The notes beneath the pieces are model-generated. The model made no database searches. It saw only the letters and a list, made by a program, of their open reading frames with translations, and was not told where the DNA came from. Below, one piece after another: positions 62,930 through 64,000 of a stretch of 64,000 bases of DNA. Positions within the stretch are counted from its first letter, which is position 1. Every line of letters starts with the position of its first letter. The translations under genes and the position numbers were made by a program. The stretch is from Roseiflexus castenholzii DSM 13941 (lineage in GTDB: Bacteria > Chloroflexota > Chloroflexia > Chloroflexales > Roseiflexaceae), in assembly GCF_000017805.1 (NCBI RefSeq), contig NC_009767.1:4691001-4755000 (forward strand). The letters run 5' to 3'.

Positions 62930-64000
62930 CGAGATAAATCTCGCGCTACGCCATGGTCGGGACCCTCGCACCTCTCGCCTCTCACCTCTCGCCTCTCGCC
63001 TCTCGCCTCGCACCTCGCACCTCGCACCTCTCCACAAATGCGAGATAAATCTCGCGCGACGCCATGGTCGGGACCCTCGCACCTCGCACCTCTCGCCTCG
63101 CACCTCTCCACAAATGCGAGATAAATCTCGCGCGACGCCATGGTCGGGACCCTCGCACCTCTCGCCTCTCACCTCTCACCTCTCGCCTCTCGCCTCTCGC
63201 CTCGCACCTCGCACCTCGCGCCTCACGCCTCTTATACCAATGACCTGTGACCATCCGGCATGGTCACCCCGAGCAGCGCGAGGGGTCTGGCGCGACCCGC
63301 TCCGATTCCGCGCTGCGCTCGGTTAGATTCCTCGCTGCGCTCGGAATGACAAGGAATGCGGCATCTTCAATCGTAATTGGTATTACCTCACACCTCACGC
63401 CTCGCACCTCTCCACAAATGCGAGATAAATCTCGCGCGACGCCATGGTCGGGACCCTCGCACCTCGCACCTCTCGCCTCGCCACCAAGCGAGATAAATCT
63501 CGCGCTACGCCATGGTCGGGACCCTCGCGCCTCGCACCTCTCGCCTCGCCACCAAGCGAGATAAATCTCGCGCTACGCCATGGTCGGGACCCTCGCACCT
63601 CGCACCTCTCGCCTCGCACCTCTCCACAAATGCGAGATAAATCTCGCGCGACGCCATGGTCGGGACCCTCGCACCTCGCACCTCTCGCCTCGCACCTCTC
63701 CACAAATGCGAGATAAATCTCGCGCGACGCCATGGTCGGGACCCTCGCACCTCGCACCTCTCGCCTCGCCACCAAGCGAGATAAATCTCGCGCGACGCCA
63801 TGGTCGGGACCCTCGCGCCTCGCACCTCTCGCCTCGCCACCAAGCGAGATAAATCTCGCGCTACGCCATGGTCGGGACCCTCGCGCCTCGCACCTCTCGC
63901 CTCGCCACCAAGCGAGATAAATCTCGCGCTACGCCATGGTCGGGACCCTCGCACCTCGCACCTCTCGCCTCGCACCTCTCCACAAATGCGAGATAAATCT
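62930..64000 (+). repeat. Heptad-periodic repeat array H4 with hairpin cores, cut by window end
   Basis: Same family as H1 and in the same orientation, with about 12 cores ATAAATCTCGCGC(G/T)ACGCCATGG spaced about 70 bp in its right part. Heptads are CTCGCAC and CTCTCGC, and near 63485 CGCCACCAAGCGAGAT replaces CACAAATGCGAGAT. MITE copy G is inserted in it at 63235. It continues past the end of the window. Confidence 0.92.
63235..63382. mobile_element. MITE-like element, copy G, inside repeat array H4
   Basis: 148 bp, with TACCAATGAC at the left end and GTAATTGGTA (one mismatch) at the right, flanked by TTA at 63232-63234 and 63383-63385. It is inserted into the heptad array, which resumes immediately after the right TTA. 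Interior as in copies C and D. Confidence 0.88.

Noticed and set aside
62855..62930. Eighth MITE copy near 62860
   Set aside because: Only a single TACCAATAAC end is present, with no matching right end within 200 bp.
2284..64000. Tandem arrays as CRISPR
   Set aside because: No constant repeat with unique spacers of equal size, and no cas genes. The variable parts are themselves repeats.

Overview
The window looks like chromosomal DNA of a GC-rich member of the Chloroflexota, most likely a Roseiflexus-like filamentous phototroph. This is inferred from recall of protein families, not from a marker gene: a fixABCX module, sulfide:quinone reductase with a persulfide dioxygenase/rhodanese protein, FHA and SH3 proteins with Thr-Pro linkers, and a Ras-like GTPase operon. 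There is no rRNA, CRISPR array or phage. The one RNA gene recognised is tRNA-His.

Layout. 0-7.2 kb: a TPP-dependent lyase (-), a DUF4342-like protein (+), a GC-rich tandem array, then fixABCX (+). 7.3-11.5 kb: a four-gene minus-strand unit of Ras-like GTPase, coiled-coil protein, membrane protein with a longin/roadblock-like region and SH3 tail, and hybrid histidine kinase. 11.9-13.7 kb: a response regulator with an HD-GYP domain. 13.7-20.6 kb: two oppositely oriented heptad-repeat arrays flanking a minus-strand block (methyltransferase, membrane protein, thiamine pyrophosphokinase, FAH-family hydrolase). 20.6-27.6 kb: a dead IS481-like transposase and two large zinc-ribbon/FHA proteins, one an ABC transporter and one carrying an HExxH motif. 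27.8-30.2 kb: tRNA-His and a glycogen-debranching-type glycosidase. 31.5-37.5 kb: a minus-strand sugar cluster (solute-binding lipoprotein, reductase, sugar kinase, alpha-L-fucosidase, hydroxyacid dehydrogenase) and an MBL hydrolase. 38-40.6 kb: ArsR regulator, thioredoxin-fold protein, ArsP-like permease and TauE-like permease. 40.8-50.7 kb: transposon remains, protein disulfide oxidoreductase, LmbE-type deacetylase, TerB-like protein, MFS exporter, a damaged DUF3592 gene, DegT aminotransferase, MEMO1-family protein and an SH3 lipoprotein. 50.8-55.4 kb: GGGGCTT-type arrays around a dead IS630-like transposase. 55.4-61 kb: a sulfide module (persulfide dioxygenase/rhodanese, SQR, DUF1641) with a divergent LysR regulator. 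61-64 kb: a glycosyltransferase and more repeats.

The most striking content is the repeats. A short element with TACCAATGAC/GTCATTGGTA ends occurs seven times. Six copies are flanked by identical 3-bp direct repeats (TAA, TGA, TTA or ACA). One copy splits a transposase pseudogene, one removed the start of a DUF3592 gene, and one supplies the stop codon of sqr. Separate 7-bp-periodic arrays carry a conserved hairpin core in four places, and a GGGGCTT family forms three arrays. Most arrays sit directly against gene 3' ends, often between convergent genes. They create many false open frames, which are left out here.
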